Part shown: positions 9,268-21,223 of the stretch, piece by piece | Numbering within the stretch: the first letter of the stretch is position 1 | Layout: every line of letters begins with the position of its first letter | Source of the DNA: Zanthoxylum bungeanum | Lineage: Eukaryota > Streptophyta > Magnoliopsida > Sapindales > Rutaceae | Reading direction: 5' to 3' | Length of the DNA: 64,000 nt | Assembly (NCBI GenBank): GCA_019454045.1 | Contig: SKCR01036118.1 | Coordinates: 17,627 to 81,626 of the forward strand | Position numbers and translations under genes: made by a program | Notes under the pieces: model-generated | Seen by the model: only the letters and a program-made list of their open reading frames with translations | Told to the model about the DNA's origin: nothing | Database searches by the model: none

Positions 9268-12200
9268 TTTTGATGCATGAAAACCGAATTAGGGTTCTTG
9301 AGCAAATTTGGGGCTTTTTGATTTTAGCTTGATTCTGACAAATTGATTGTGTAAGAATGTTTGTATATGATCTAATTTGAGTTATATGTAATCAATTTGG
9401 CAAAAAATTGATTGGATTGATTTTCCCCAATTTGCTTAATTTGGTCAAAACTTTAATTTGGGCAAACTCGATTTAGGCATGATTTGGTTGGTTGAATTGT
9501 TGATGAAGTATGCTTGAATGAGGTTGAATTGAAGTTGTGCATGATCAATTTCAAGAAATTGGATTAGATCAATTTTCCCCAATTCTTTAGGTTGAACATG
9601 AAACTTGAAATTGGGTAAAATGTGTTTGAGCATTTTTTAATTGAATTGGATGTTTAAGTATGCTTAGAACATGTTTAATTGAGATTGTGTGTGATCAATT
9701 TCATGAAATTGGATTGGATTCAATTTTCCCCAAATTGAAGGCTTGGCCGAAAATTGCATAACCCTAATGTCTTGGTAATTTTGTTTTGTTTGATCATTGG
9801 ATGACTTAAAACAATTGGTTAATGTTGTTTTGAAGTTCAATTGGATTGAATTTTGATTTAGAACATTTTTCCCTTTTAAAGTGGCTTGGCCGAATCTTTA
9901 AGGACATGAAATTCATTGTGATTTTTTGTTTTAATTCATTGGATGAATTGAATTGATTTGGGAAATTAAGATTGTGGACTCAATTGGATTGAAACCGAAT
10001 CGAATTGAAAAACCCCTAATTGCCGAGACTTGATAGCATGTTAATTGGGTTTGATTTTGATTGAGTTGTGTTGGACACTATTTGGTTGTTAAAGTGCATG
10101 ATTAATTAGGCTAATTGATGTTTTAGAAATGTTAATTGGGTAATTGATTATGTAATACACTTAGGTTAATTAATTGTGAAATTTGGAATTTTATAAGTTA
10201 ATTAATTTAGGCTTGATTTTGGAAATTGGGCTTGTTAGGTTGTAATTGGGCTTTTGGGCTTTTTTGTAACAAAGTTGGGTTTAGGCAAAATTGGTTGGAT
10301 CCAATTAGGCCCAAAACCGAATCCAAAAGGTCCAATTATGACTTAATGGACCTTAATTATTTAATTGGGCCTAATGGGCCAAAATTAATTTAAAGGCTTA
10401 TGGGGTAACTCCCGGATTGGATTTTGGTTGTTCGGTTTGACCCGAGTTGACCAAAAGTCCACGCCTATAGAAATTAATTAAAAGCCCATTTGACTTTAAT
10501 TAAATAAAACATTAGATGTTAATCGGGCTTTGAGACCCGTTGCGATTAAATTTGGAATTTAAGTCGTAAAGGTTCGTTAATAAAGGTGTAATATTTAATT
10601 TGGAATTAAATAATGAATTAGAATTGAATACGTATTAAATTGGATTTAATTATGTAATTTAATTTAATTCGTAGAAATTGTACTTTGAGTACGTGTTCGC
10701 AAAACGAGTTTGACTCGAACAAAAATCAAATCTTTGTTTGAACATTGGATGATCACTAATAATCAAGATTAATTAATTTGATTGATTGATTGATAACATG
10801 CTTGTATGAATACATGGTTGTGATGTTTGAATAATGTATATCGGATGGATATTAGTCGGGTTGGGCGATTTTGGAAATTGTAATAAATTTGATTTATTAA
10901 ATTGGACCTGCGTGTCCAGCTTATCTCCTATTTCTTTGTATTCTCTTCTCACCTATTCCCCTCCATGTAAAAGAGGTTTCTTTAGAAGTGTAGTGTAACG
11001 GGTAGAAGTAATACAAGTGCTAGCGGGAGAGAGAAAGTGAGAGATTTGATCTAGGATCAATGTAAAATATCCATCCGCATATCATTATTATTTTATTTCA
11101 TACTCGCTTTATTATGTGTTTAGAATGCATGCTTAAGGGTGTATGATGATGAGACCTTAACAAAGATAATTAAATTGGTAGCCAATTTGCATTCGAAAAA
11201 CCCTCGTTAAATATCATGCGTTTTTCCTCCATTGAGTGATTCTTACTCAAGATCCGAGATTGGCAGGGGTTGTTGGCCAAAGTCAAGCCCTTGTCCATCA
11301 AAGATGTGTTTTAATCACGAGGCTTTGTTCCATATCGGTGTCGTGTCCAAGTTGTGGTTTGTTGGCCAAAGTCAAGACCACTTCTTGTCCATTGACATTG
11401 ATTACGAAGCTTCCATGTCAATGGGTCCGCGCTTGACTGGGATCACTAGGTTTGTTGTGCCAAAGCCAAGGCCTAGTTGATTCAGAGGAAAAGGTTAGGG
11501 TATACATTCGATGTATAGGCATATATAAGATATATGTTTGGGACTTGGAAGTCCACCTACTGGATCTAGGAGTTGGATGAGATCCAATTGATCTTCGAGA
11601 TCTACCTAGTTAATTATCATACAATTTGTTGGCCAAAGTCAAGATTGTGTGACATTTAACGGGATCCTAGCCCACTAGGAAACACGGTTTCCCGAGTACT
11701 CGACAGAGGGTTAGAGGCTCGACGAAAAATAGTGGGAGGCAAGAATTGAATTTGCAATAATCGTTCAATTACTCGCCATATGCGCTCATTTAAATTATTT
11801 CGTCATTAGTTTAAATGTTAGTTAGATTAATATTTAAATTGTTGTTTTGATTAAACAGTTGGACTGTATTATACTTGATTATATATAATTGGATTATATT
11901 AATCAATATATTTGAATTAATTAATTTCAGTTTACAGTTGATTTTATAATTGGATTATAGTAATCAATGTAATTGAGGTTAATTAATTTGGATTATATTT
12001 GATTATATAGTTGGACTATTATAATCATTATAATATATAAAGTACCACTAATCGTTGATTAAATAGTTGGACTATTGTAATCAAGATAAAATTGAAAAGT
12101 TGGATATTTAAAATATAATCTAGGATTAAAATATTTTAAATGATTTAATTTTCAAATTGGGAATAAATAATAGGTTGCTTTATTGGATAAAATAACTTAT

Positions 12201-12450
12201 TATACCTTAAGCCCAAAATTAAGCAAGATAAGTAGAGCATAAAATCTTTGGAAGATTTTTGTAATGATGACTTTAATGCTTAATTTAATATACTTGTCAT
12301 AATCTAATTTTTGGATTTAAGAAGTATTAAAATTGCAATTTATAATTCTTGGAGAATTAATTGACTATTCATGTAAAGTCAAAGTTTGCAATTGGGCATG
12401 TAGCACGAGGTGCACATTTCTTTCAATATTATAAAAACCAAGGCTTGGCC
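9268..12450 (+). other. A1 long untranslated leader
   Basis: About 3.2 kb between primer site and the first gag-like sequence, very long for a copia element. It is AT-rich with many stops, alternating TTGGATTGAATT-type blocks, then a structured part. TTGGCCAAAGTCAAG occurs at 11273, 11362 and 11629, with a relative GCCAAAGCCAAGG near 11459. An inverted repeat CCATTGACAT/ATGTCAATGG spans about 11388-11423. The short frames at 11232-11480 lie over this repeat and are not convincing genes. Homologous leaders are in A2, A3 and B. Confidence 0.7.
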
Positions 12451-12479
12451 TAAGGTTCCTAAAATATAAAAAGGATAAT

Positions 12480-14918
12480 TGACATATCCCAAAGTGACTA
12501 CCATTTGGATATGGAAGACACGAAGGATTAAAGAAAGGGCGAGGCTCTAACTTTAAAAATGTTTGTCTTAGTTATGTTCACAGCTAGTATTGAAATTAGA
12601 TTTAAATACTTAGTGTGGTACATAAAATATATGTATTGATATTCAGAATCTGTTTTTGAGCAGGATACTGACTTCAAGCTGAGATTGCTCTGCGAATCGG
12701 AAACGGGACGAAAGTCGCTGTTTCGACCGTAGATACCTAAGTTTAGGAACTACCCTTTGGGTATGTACTTGAATTAGGAACTGTTATAATGTAACTAGTT
12801 TGACTAGAGACATTATCTCTTTATCAGTGTTTAATCCGTTACGGATAAAACCTTTTATTATAGAACACTGAGTGTTTTATTATATAAAGATGATACTGAG
12901 ATAAATATATTAGATATAAATAACAGAATTTATATTTTGAATATAAATAAAAATCTCAAACATATAAATTGACAAATACATAGCTCAAATTGATTTGATC
13001 AATAGAGACTTATTTGTGGCATTGTTCTCTAGGACACAATTTAATTAGACTCGTATATCCACACTTTGAAGAGTGGGTACTAGGACTGATTTGACTATTC
13101 AAATAAGGTCTGCGAATCTAGTTGATTAGGTAAAGTACCTAAAATACTATTTGCTTGGTAATAGTGTTAGTGCCACCGATCTGTTAGCCCTATTCATGGT
13201 GAAGTAAGGGGCCCATATCTAGCTAGGCTAGATGTGAACATGAATATTTCGTGACCTAACGGATGTGGCATCACGTTATGGTATGTGTGTTTCTTTTGAA
13301 GAACACAAATCAGAAACTTTAAAGTTTCGACACGAAATACAAACAGATCGGCTATAGCATTATTCCGCCACGGTAAGACCGTAATGGAAAATACTTTAGC
13401 AGTAAGTTTATCGTATACATGAAAGAGTATAGTATTCTTTCAATGAGGACTCCTCTTGGAACACGTCATTTTGACGGTGTGTCCGAACAGGATTAACCGA
13501 ATTTTGTTAGACATAATAAGATTAATCACGAGTCGCTTGAGCTACCATTTCCTTCAATAGGATATGTACTAACAGTGCAAAACTTATTTAGAATAAGGTT
13601 CCATATAAATCTGTTTGACAGATATAGTATAGGATATTAACAAGAAAGAAACGAGGTTTCCTCATTCCTGACAATTTGGGTATGCTAGGCATAACGTTTG
13701 GATGATACCAAACTAAGGACCCAAATTGGATAAGTGCCAATATAGGTTATCCTAAGGGAAACCATAAGTATAGTACTTATACATCTCACATGAGAACAAT
13801 GTGATTGTTGCTCTCCATGCGGTTTCCTAAGAGGAATACCGATATGCAGTGGTAAGTGGGAGGATAGTATAACTCGATGAAAATCGAGTAGTAATACTGT
13901 TCTAGGCACTGAATCTTAATGGAACATATATATAGTTCATCAAGGATGAAACTATACCATTAATCTTCGAATACACAAGAACAAAGGAAGTGATACGAGG
14001 TATCGACTCCCTATTATGACAAAGTGTCATGAGTCCGAAATGGACTCCATGTATATCAATATGTTTGGATTGAAGCAAGCATAAGGTTCTTGGAATTATC
14101 ATTTTGATGCAATCATAAGGTGTATGATTTAATTCAAAATGAAAATGATTCTAGTGTAAATAAGAGGGTTAGTGGGAGCGCCACTGACAGTGGCTGTCCT
14201 ATAAAATAATGAGAAATACGTCATTTCTTGGAAATGATATTCCCATTAAATAAATTTCGGCGAAAGCTTGGCTTTCGAAATACTCTCCGTGGAACCGTAC
14301 ATTGAAAAATGTACAAGACCTGGTGTATCATACGCTTTGAGCATATGGATTCATAAACAGGACAATCCGAGTGATAGTCACTGGATTGATGTTAGAACAT
14401 CTCGTTAGTATCTTAGAGAACTAAGATGTGTCTTAGTCTATGGAGTAGGAGAACTTGAAGTGACTGGGATCACTGTAGCAAGTTCCTATAACCGATAAAG
14501 ACGACTAAAAGTCGCAAACGGTACTATACAGTTTGAATACGGTGCTGCAGTGAGCTGGAAATTTCGAGCAAGATAACTGTTGCCGAATTAACAACAAATG
14601 CGGATTATTGCTGCAGCTGAGGGCAGCAATAGAAGCCATTTGGATCGATAATAAATCTAATTAGATTAGATATAGTTCTGTTAGCAGCTGAGCTAGGCGT
14701 CAGCACAGGCTAAAGAATTAAAGGTCTCATCGACGATCCAGATATATACTTCTATATCATCTGATTCGTTCAGATCATACATCGTGGCGATGTGATGATC
14801 GTGTAAATCGCGTCAGACGATAATTAAGCAAATCCGCTGACGAAAACCTTTCCTCAGCAATTTGAGCGAATTGTACATAGTTCGAGTGTTAGACACTCGA
14901 GTGACTGGCTATGTGCCA
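12480..14918 (+). pseudogene. A1 decayed gag-pol
   Basis: Copia polyprotein remnants aligned mainly through the better copy in B. Gag end and protease area about 12500-12780; pre-integrase about 13020-13110; integrase about 13190-13800, including RLDDTKL-like sequence near 13700; integrase-RT linker about 13890-14040; then MFGLKQA and GSWNYHF near 14060-14105 and FLGNDIPI near 14225-14250; RNase H remnants 14400-14900. Most of the RT domain is deleted between DSMY and FGLKQA. No frame is long enough to encode a product, and the longest ones (13685-13909 and 13902-14102) are on the wrong strand. Confidence 0.75.
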
Positions 14919-14928
14919 AGTGGGAGAT
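14918..14928 (+). promoter_or_regulatory. Polypurine tract of A1
   Basis: AAGTGGGAGAT immediately before the LTR start TGTTGGATAATATG. Confidence 0.85.
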
Positions 14929-17077
14929 TGTTGGATAATATGACCCATAGCGTCACTATTGTACAGATCACGGTGTTGCTGTACAATTAACTATGTGACA
15001 AGGAAATTGCACTCTCATCATTTGTGATTAGATCACCATAGATGTATAAATGAAGAGAGGTCCATATGATTAGTTCCTGGATTGAGATGATATGAGACAG
15101 TATCAATCCCCGAAGGATTAATCATTAAATATCCCTAGCCGAAGTATTATCGAGACTGGACATCGATAATGCGGAATAGGCTAGTATTGCACTTGTGCGC
15201 GTTGTGAGGGCACAACGGCATAGTTCTCATATATATAAGTATTGGATACTTATGCAAGTGCGATAGGAGGTCGTGTTTCACCGATGGTACGGGAAACAGC
15301 TTCGCTCTGGATAGACCCCTCGGAATCCCATTGGTATTATGACTATGTGTCTATGGGAGGCCGAAATCGAGGTAGGTGTGTATAGTCTTAACCTGAGACT
15401 TGCATCGCTAAAACTTGCGATAATCGGTAGACTCTGGTCTTGGTGTGGTACATGGGTTTTAACGGTTCTGTGTACACCGCTTCTGGGTTTATCAGAGAGT
15501 CGTAGTGTATTGGGTGTGATGTCGAGTCGGAAGTGTCACTTCAGTCATATTGGAGTTGATGTCACGCAGGATACGGTACTAGTGCTCTTGAGTGTTGCCG
15601 CAACCAATCGGGATATTGTGACCAGGTCATGTATATCCGATTATAGAGACTATGTTACCAGACATCCGACATGTGCTTCGGACGGGGCAGACACTTATCC
15701 AGCCCCAGCCCTAGCACGTGATTATCCGATACTGGGCCGATTAACAATACTACGGTATTCTACGCTTGATACAGATCTATAGATTCCTGTAAGAATATTT
15801 CTGGAGAATTGGGTAGGCATGGCGTTTTGCTAGAAGCTAACCTTGTCTTGTAAGTCGATATAAACGTAGTACGAGGTACTTACGTGTTCGGACAGTCCAA
15901 CGATCGTATTTACTGCCAACATATCCGGAGATCTCATGGGTCGCTTCCTGAAGATTCACCGATGACGTATGACTCGCACTTTGATTAATCTGGGATTAAT
16001 TAGAAGAGAGAGATAGAATTAATCTGGGATTAATTCGATGAGAGAGAAAATTAATCTGGGATTAATTACGGAGATATTTATCTGGGATAAAATATTAATT
16101 AAAGAGAGAGAACGATTAATTGGAATTAATCGTTAAAATTAATATATTCGATATATTAATCGAAATTGGATTTCGACGCGGAATTAAAATTAGATTTTAA
16201 TTCGGGCGAACGAATTAATTTAGAATTAATTCGTTAGCGACGTGAATAGTGAATTCGCTAGGCGTAATCACTTAATTACGACGCGACGGAAATTCGTTAA
16301 TTTGGAATTAGCGAACCCGAGCCCGAGAGTGATTGCGAGCGCATTCGCATTTCGAATTCGAGCGCGGCACGCAAGTCACATCAAGCGTCAAATCGCTAGT
16401 CGCGTCAATCGTCAAATCAATTGTCACTTTGAGTGATGTGACTTGACAATATGTCACTTATTAAGTGAATAGATGTGATGTGAATAGTGATGTGAAATGA
16501 TGAAAGCCTTTTGCCTTTTTGACTTTTGTACTTGGTAAATGAAAAGGCTTTTGGTATTTGATTTATTTTGGAAATAAAAGATAAATATAAGTTAAAAAGC
16601 ATTTGCTTTTTCTCTCTCCCTTTTTTCACGGTTTCACGTGAAAGACTCTTCTCCTTCTCTTTTCCCTCTTTTTCTCTCCTTTCTTCTTCACGGCATGGTG
16701 CCGATTTCTTCACAATTTTTTTCTGGTTAGACCGATTTTTGAGAAGCAAATGAAGAAGGATGGTGCTAGCACACACATGGGTTATACTTAGGTGATAGGG
16801 AAACGAATTCATGTGCTTGGAATCAATTTTGGAGCTTGAAGCTGGAGCTTCCATGGAGACCACCTGGCCGATTCTTGGAGACGCAAAGAAGACCAAAACC
16901 GAGCAGCCCCTGCTGTTTTTGGAGGCCAAACCGAGCACCAACAAGGTCAAAAACGCAACTTGTGTTCATTTCATCAAAACCCATCAATGTGAGTATGAAT
17001 TCCGCCTTACTCCTTTGTGTATTCAACTCGTTTTTATGCATGTTTGTGATCCTTGGGACCTTGATTGAACACTTTCA
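14929..17077 (+). repeat. A1 3' LTR (2,149 bp)
   Basis: Starts TGTTGGATAATATGACCC and ends ACACTTTCA. It carries the palindrome ladder (15980-16312), a GTGAGTATG donor-like site at 16989, and the TGCTAGCA block near 16765. Open frames of 147 codons (15339-15782, plus) and 177 codons (16417-16950, minus) fall inside the LTR and resemble no protein. I treat them as chance frames. Confidence 0.92.
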
Positions 17078-18507
17078 CGAGGTTCCTCTAGTCAATTAGA
17101 CTTAAGGATCCTCAAAATCAGTGGCTTACTCTTAAACTTTAGAGTGCTCACTTATACAAACCCAAAATATGAAAGGTTTTGTGTAAAAATTTGTGAAGAA
17201 TTATTTGGGTTTATATAGTGCTTCAAAGACAACAAAATTAATTAAGAATCCGATGTGGGATAAAAGCTAATTTAATCTTAGCCATTTGATCTTAATTTAG
17301 TGGTTTAATGAGATCATAAAACCCTAATAAGAGTTTGGGCCGAATTGGAATTCAAAACAAATAAATGTTTTTTTTACTATTCATGTTACTATTCACGTGA
17401 ATAGTACTTTTTTTAATTCCAATTCAAAAAAGTACCCCCATCATCATTCACCAATCCCTAAGCCACTATGGAACCTCATAAATAATCTGTTCAATAATTA
17501 AACACATTGAACCAATTATGAATAATTCCTACGGCAATCATATATGCTGTTATATTTGTATTGTGCACTGTTAACCATTGATTTCGAGTTTGTTGTGTGT
17601 GACCTTTTAGGTTCCCATCAAGTTGGACATGAAATGAATCGTGATAATTTAATCGAACATAAATTATCCTCCGATCAGATGGTCGTTCGATTTCAATGAC
17701 CAAGGTTGACATCTAGCAACATGCCAAGGCACCTAAATGAGATGGAAAGATATATATACCTATTATTTATGTGATTTACATATGGTACGGTCCATCGCCT
17801 CACTGTATCCCAACCTATTGACCTAGGGTACGGAAAGTGTCTACCCATATGGTCAAATGTATGATGTTGATAGTGTCAAGAATCGTGCTAACCCAAGAAT
17901 CTCACATAATTCTTCCGCTGTGGCCACAGTCTCAAGCACTGATCACACGTATTAACCCGCGAACTAGAATACTAATCTTATAAGAAAATATTATCCGAGA
18001 GAGTGGCGATTCTCTGTTGTATCTTTACAAACTTCATGTGTTTCAACAAATGACCCAATCATACCCTTATGAATGGATCTTTTAAAATAGGGAAGGAGAA
18101 TGTCAAAGTTATTTGATCCATTCATAAGATTGTAAAGACCTCAAGTCTAAGGACTAGTCATATAATTGATACATGAAAGTTCTCACAGACACATGGGATA
18201 AACACTCCATATGAAAAATTTCGGCGGTTAGTTCGATGGACACAAGCAACTCATGCATCCATGTGATACACCAAGCGGACGGATCTCTGCTAGTAGCCTA
18301 TGAGATCAGCTACCTCACTTAAGGGTGGATCATATCATGATGCTAGTCTCTCCGCTTTGTGAACGCCCAGATTATTCACAAAACTATGTCTAGGAACATT
18401 TAAGAGTAATGATTCTCATAAGGCGTGGAATTCATCGTCTTATTACTCCAAAGGCTTTATTACATTGTTCATGATTAATATAAGTTATGTAGGGCATATC
18501 CCTAACA
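17078..18507 (-). repeat. Element D 3' LTR (end interrupted by A1)
   Basis: On the minus strand it begins TGTTAGGGATATGCCCTACA right after the polypurine tract, like element E's LTR start. A TATA box (CACTATATAAACCC, centred on 17214) sits about 140 bp before the visible end, so U3 is most of the LTR. The expected CA terminus is not visible: at 17077 the sequence passes into A1. The 73-codon frame at 17491-17712 is not a gene. Confidence 0.82.
17211..17217 (-). promoter_or_regulatory. TATA box in the D LTR
   Basis: TATATAA on the minus strand inside CACTATATAAACCC, in the usual position near the 3' end of a copia LTR. Transcription of D would start shortly after, near 17180. Confidence 0.65.
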
Positions 18508-18520
18508 ATCTCCCACATAC
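18508..18520 (-). promoter_or_regulatory. Polypurine tract of D
   Basis: Minus strand ATGTGGGAGAT directly before TGTTAGGG, matching the tract position in E, A and B. Confidence 0.85.
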
Positions 18521-19190
18521 ACTATAGCCAACTCCATACTCTCGGGTGTGCCTATCATGCTTTTGTTGAGTCAGCCCTTTAGTCAGAGAACCTGCAAGAT
18601 TAGCTTCTGTGGTTATTTTCTCTATAATAACTTCTTTTCTCTCAACAATTTCTCTAATGAGATGAAATCGCCTGAGTACATGCTTGGATTTCTGGTGGGA
18701 CCTTGGTTCATTTGATTGAACAATGGCGCCTGTGTTGTCACAGTACATCATGAAGCCATTCTTTATCGCGGGAAGCACTTCCAGCTCCGTGATGAACTTC
18801 TTTATCCAGACTGCTTCTTTAGCTACCTCAGATGCTGCAATATACTCGGCTTCAGTGGTGGAGTCTGCTGTAGTTGACTGCTTTGAGCTTTTCCAATTTA
18901 CAGCACCGCCATTTAAAGTAAACAGATATCCTGTTTGCGATTTACTGTCATCCATATCGGTCTGAAAGCTCGCATCACAGTAACCAATGACTTTCATCTC
19001 AGAACAATCTCCGTATGTCAAAAACACATCCTTAGTTCTTCTCAGATACTTGAGGATTGTTTTGACAGCTGCCCAGTGTTGCTCACCAGGATTTGCCTGA
19101 TACCTGCTCGTTATGCTAAGAGCATAAGAGACTTCAGGTCTTATACATAGCATGGCGTACATGATCAGTCCTATTGCTGAAGATAAGGGA
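18508..19190 (-). pseudogene. Element D RNase H domain
   Basis: Open for 225 codons (19162 down to 18485, running into the LTR). It starts with MYAMLCIRPEVSYAL, the conserved end of the copia RT connection. RNase H follows with its acidic residues in GYCDASF (D), EAEYIA (E) and YCDNTG (D), and then HLIREIV and SLTKGL near the end. This domain degrades the RNA strand during reverse transcription. The last residues are encoded by the polypurine tract and LTR, so the true stop has been lost or frameshifted. The frame upstream, toward 19171, is shifted. Confidence 0.9.
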
Positions 19191-20060
19191 TCCTACTAAT
19201 ACGCTCTCTATCTGAAGGAGTATGTGGACATTGCTCCTTAGATAATTTAATTCCATGACAAGTAGGTAAATTACCTTTTTTGGAATCTTTTATGTTGAAC
19301 CTTTTCAAAACTTTATCTATGTACGTAGATTGAGAAAGTCCTAACAACCTCATAGATCTATTACGGTCGATCTTAATGCCAAGGATGTAGGCTGCTTCTC
19401 CCAAATCTTTCATGGATAAATTCTGAGATAACCATTGCTTGGTGGCTTGCATCATAGGAATATCATTCCCGATGATTAATATGTCATCGACATATAATAC
19501 AAGAATTACAATAGCACTCCCATTACTTTTCCTGTAAACACAAGGCTCGTCCACATTTTTGATGAAGTCAAATTCCTTGATTGTCTCATCAAATCGTATA
19601 TTCCAACTTCCGGAGGCTTGTTTGAGTCCATAAATGGATCGTTTAAGCTTGCATACTTTATTATAATCATCCTTAGATGCAAACCCCTCAGTTGTGTCAT
19701 ATAGACTTCCTCTACGAGGTTCCCATTAAGGAAAGCTGTTTTGACATCCATCTGCCAAATCTCATAATCAAAGTGTGCAGCTAGTGCCAGTAAAATTCGA
19801 ATGGACTTTATCATTGCAACATGTGAGAAGGTTTCATCATAGTCATTTCCTTGGATTTGTCTATAACCTTTCGCCACCAACCTAACTTTATAGGTTTGGA
19901 TGTTGCCTTCTGCATCAGTTTTACGCTTGTAAATCCACTTGTAGCCTATGGGTTTTATCCCTTCAGGTGTATCTACCAAGTCCCAGACTTGATTCTGATA
20001 CATAGAGTCTATTTTGGATTTCATGGCCTCAAGCCACTTGACTGAATCAATGTCACACAT
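19171..20060 (-). pseudogene. Element D reverse transcriptase
   Basis: Two overlapping frames carry an almost full copia RT. The first (20060 down) begins with WLEAMKSKIDSMYQNQVWDL, then GYKWIYKRK, VRLVAKGYRQ, DYDETFSHVA and the first catalytic segment QMDVKTAFLNGNL. A one-base deletion near 19690, just after MTQ, shifts the frame. The second (19554 down to 19171) has DEPCVYRKSNG and the intact catalytic YVDDILIIGND, then MKDLGEAAYILGIKI and LSKEQCPHTPSD. All RT motifs are readable, but no single frame remains. Confidence 0.93.
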
Positions 20061-20099
20061 TGCTTCGTCATAAGTGGTGGGATCGTCATTATCAATGAC

Positions 20100-20423
20100 C
20101 TAATCATGTTCCTCATCAATATGGAAACCATATCTTTCAGGCTCATGTCTTTCCCTACTAGACCTTATGAGTTCATAACCTTGTGGTTGTTCCGTCGCTG
20201 CCCTTTTGAGGGGCCTGGGGTTTAGTTCTATGTTTGTTTGTTCTTCTCGTACCTCATCGACGTCAAGTCTACTCCCACTATATTTCTTGAGAAGGAATTC
20301 ATTATCTAGAAATTTAGCATTTCGTGATACAAATATTCTTTGTTCATTTGGGACGTAGAACACATATGCTCTTGAGTTCAAAACATATCCTACAAACTTA
20401 CATTTAACTGCCCTATCATCCAA
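20100..20423 (-). pseudogene. Element D integrase C-terminus and IN-RT linker
   Basis: Open for 107 codons. It begins with KCKFVGYVLNSRAYVFY and IFVSRNAKFLDNEFL, the conserved copia integrase C-terminal block. An acidic and proline-rich linker follows, with RERHEPERYGFHIDEEHD just before the RT domain. The stretch between this and the integrase core (20424-20580) is also coding in origin, with remnants of the SYLRIWGC block, but is broken by frameshifts. Confidence 0.85.
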
Positions 20424-20579
20424 TTTGTTAGTTTATGTGAGCTTGACATATGTGTCACATCCCTAAATTCTTAGATAACTAAGACTAGGATGTTTCTCAG
20501 ACCATAACTCACGGTGTTTGACTAACAGTCTTGGAAAAAACTTGGTTTAGTAGTAGTGTTGTTGTTTCTAAAGCAAGAC

Positions 20580-21223
20580 CTAAAATGAAAGAGGTAGATC
20601 CATGTCTGGCATCATTGACCGGACAATATCTAATAATGTCCAATTTCTCCTTTCGGATACCCCAATATGCTGTGGAGTTCCCGGAGGAGTCCACTGGGAA
20701 ACAATGCCATTTTCTCTCAAGTAATCTTGAAATTTTTTGCTTAAGTTTTCACTACATCGGTCAGACCTTAGTGACTTAATACTTTTATTAAGCTGGTTTT
20801 CTACTTCAGCCTTGAAGTCTTTGAATTTCTCAAAGGCTTCAGATTTGTACCGTATAAGGTACACATACCCATATCACGAATGATCATCGATAAAGGTAAT
20901 GAAGTAGGAGAATCCACCTCTAGCGGTGACTAACATTGGTCCGCACAAATCATAGTGTATGAGTTCTAATGTCTCCGCTGCACACTGTCATTTACCTTTG
21001 AAGGGTAATTTGGTCATTTTATCAAGTAAACAAGACTCACAAGTTCCATAAGGTTTATATTTGAAGGGTTTGAAATACCCATCCTTATGTAGCTTAGCTA
21101 ATCGTGTTTCATTGATATGACCTAAGCGACTGTGCCATAGAAGTGATTCATTGAGATTATTCGAGTTAACGTTGTATATATTAGAGGTTGAACATTCTTT
21201 GTTAGTTTGTAAGACATAGATAC
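20580..21223 (-). pseudogene. Element D pre-integrase and integrase core
   Basis: Reading leftward from 21223: NNLNESLLWHSRLGHINE and CESCLLDKMTKLPFKGK (the HHCC zinc domain of the pre-integrase), then a frameshifted stretch (about 20865-20990), then YLIRYKSEAFEKFKDF and the core with SDR (second catalytic Asp), SQWTPPGTPQ and GVSERRN (catalytic Glu). The usual RGGEY after SDR is changed to CSEN. Sequence to the right of 21223 in the same frame belongs to B's LTR, so the domain is cut by B. Joining across B at the GATAC duplication keeps a copia-like frame. Confidence 0.9.
21219..21223. repeat. Left target-site duplication of element B (GATAC)
   Basis: GATAC here and at 61867-61871 directly flank B's TGTTG...CAACA termini. 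The match is perfect over 5 bp, the copia size. Confidence 0.92.

Larger units (their letters stand above)
7811..17077 (+). mobile_element. Copia element A1 (5'-truncated)
   Basis: Long-LTR Ty1-copia element: partial 5' LTR (7811-9253), primer site, long non-coding leader, decayed gag-pol, polypurine tract and full 3' LTR (14929-17077). The two LTRs match closely from ATAGAGACTATG onward, and the first 714 bp of the 5' LTR are missing. The flanking base after the 3' LTR begins CGAGG (17078-17082), but no left copy exists because of the truncation. The 3' LTR abuts element D's LTR, so A1 probably inserted into D. Confidence 0.88.

Noticed and set aside
8966..9332. 92- and 107-codon frames repeated at 16811-17099
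   Set aside because: They lie at the end of the A1 LTR and cross into primer site or flank; repetition reflects LTR duplication. The stretch may be an untranslated exon, but coding is unsupported.
15339..15782. 147-codon plus-strand frame
   Set aside because: It lies wholly inside the A1 3' LTR, has no recognisable domain, and the homologous stretch of other LTRs does not keep the frame.
16417..16950. 177-codon minus-strand frame
   Set aside because: It is inside the A1 3' LTR, antisense to the element; the 5' LTR copy of A1 breaks it with indels.
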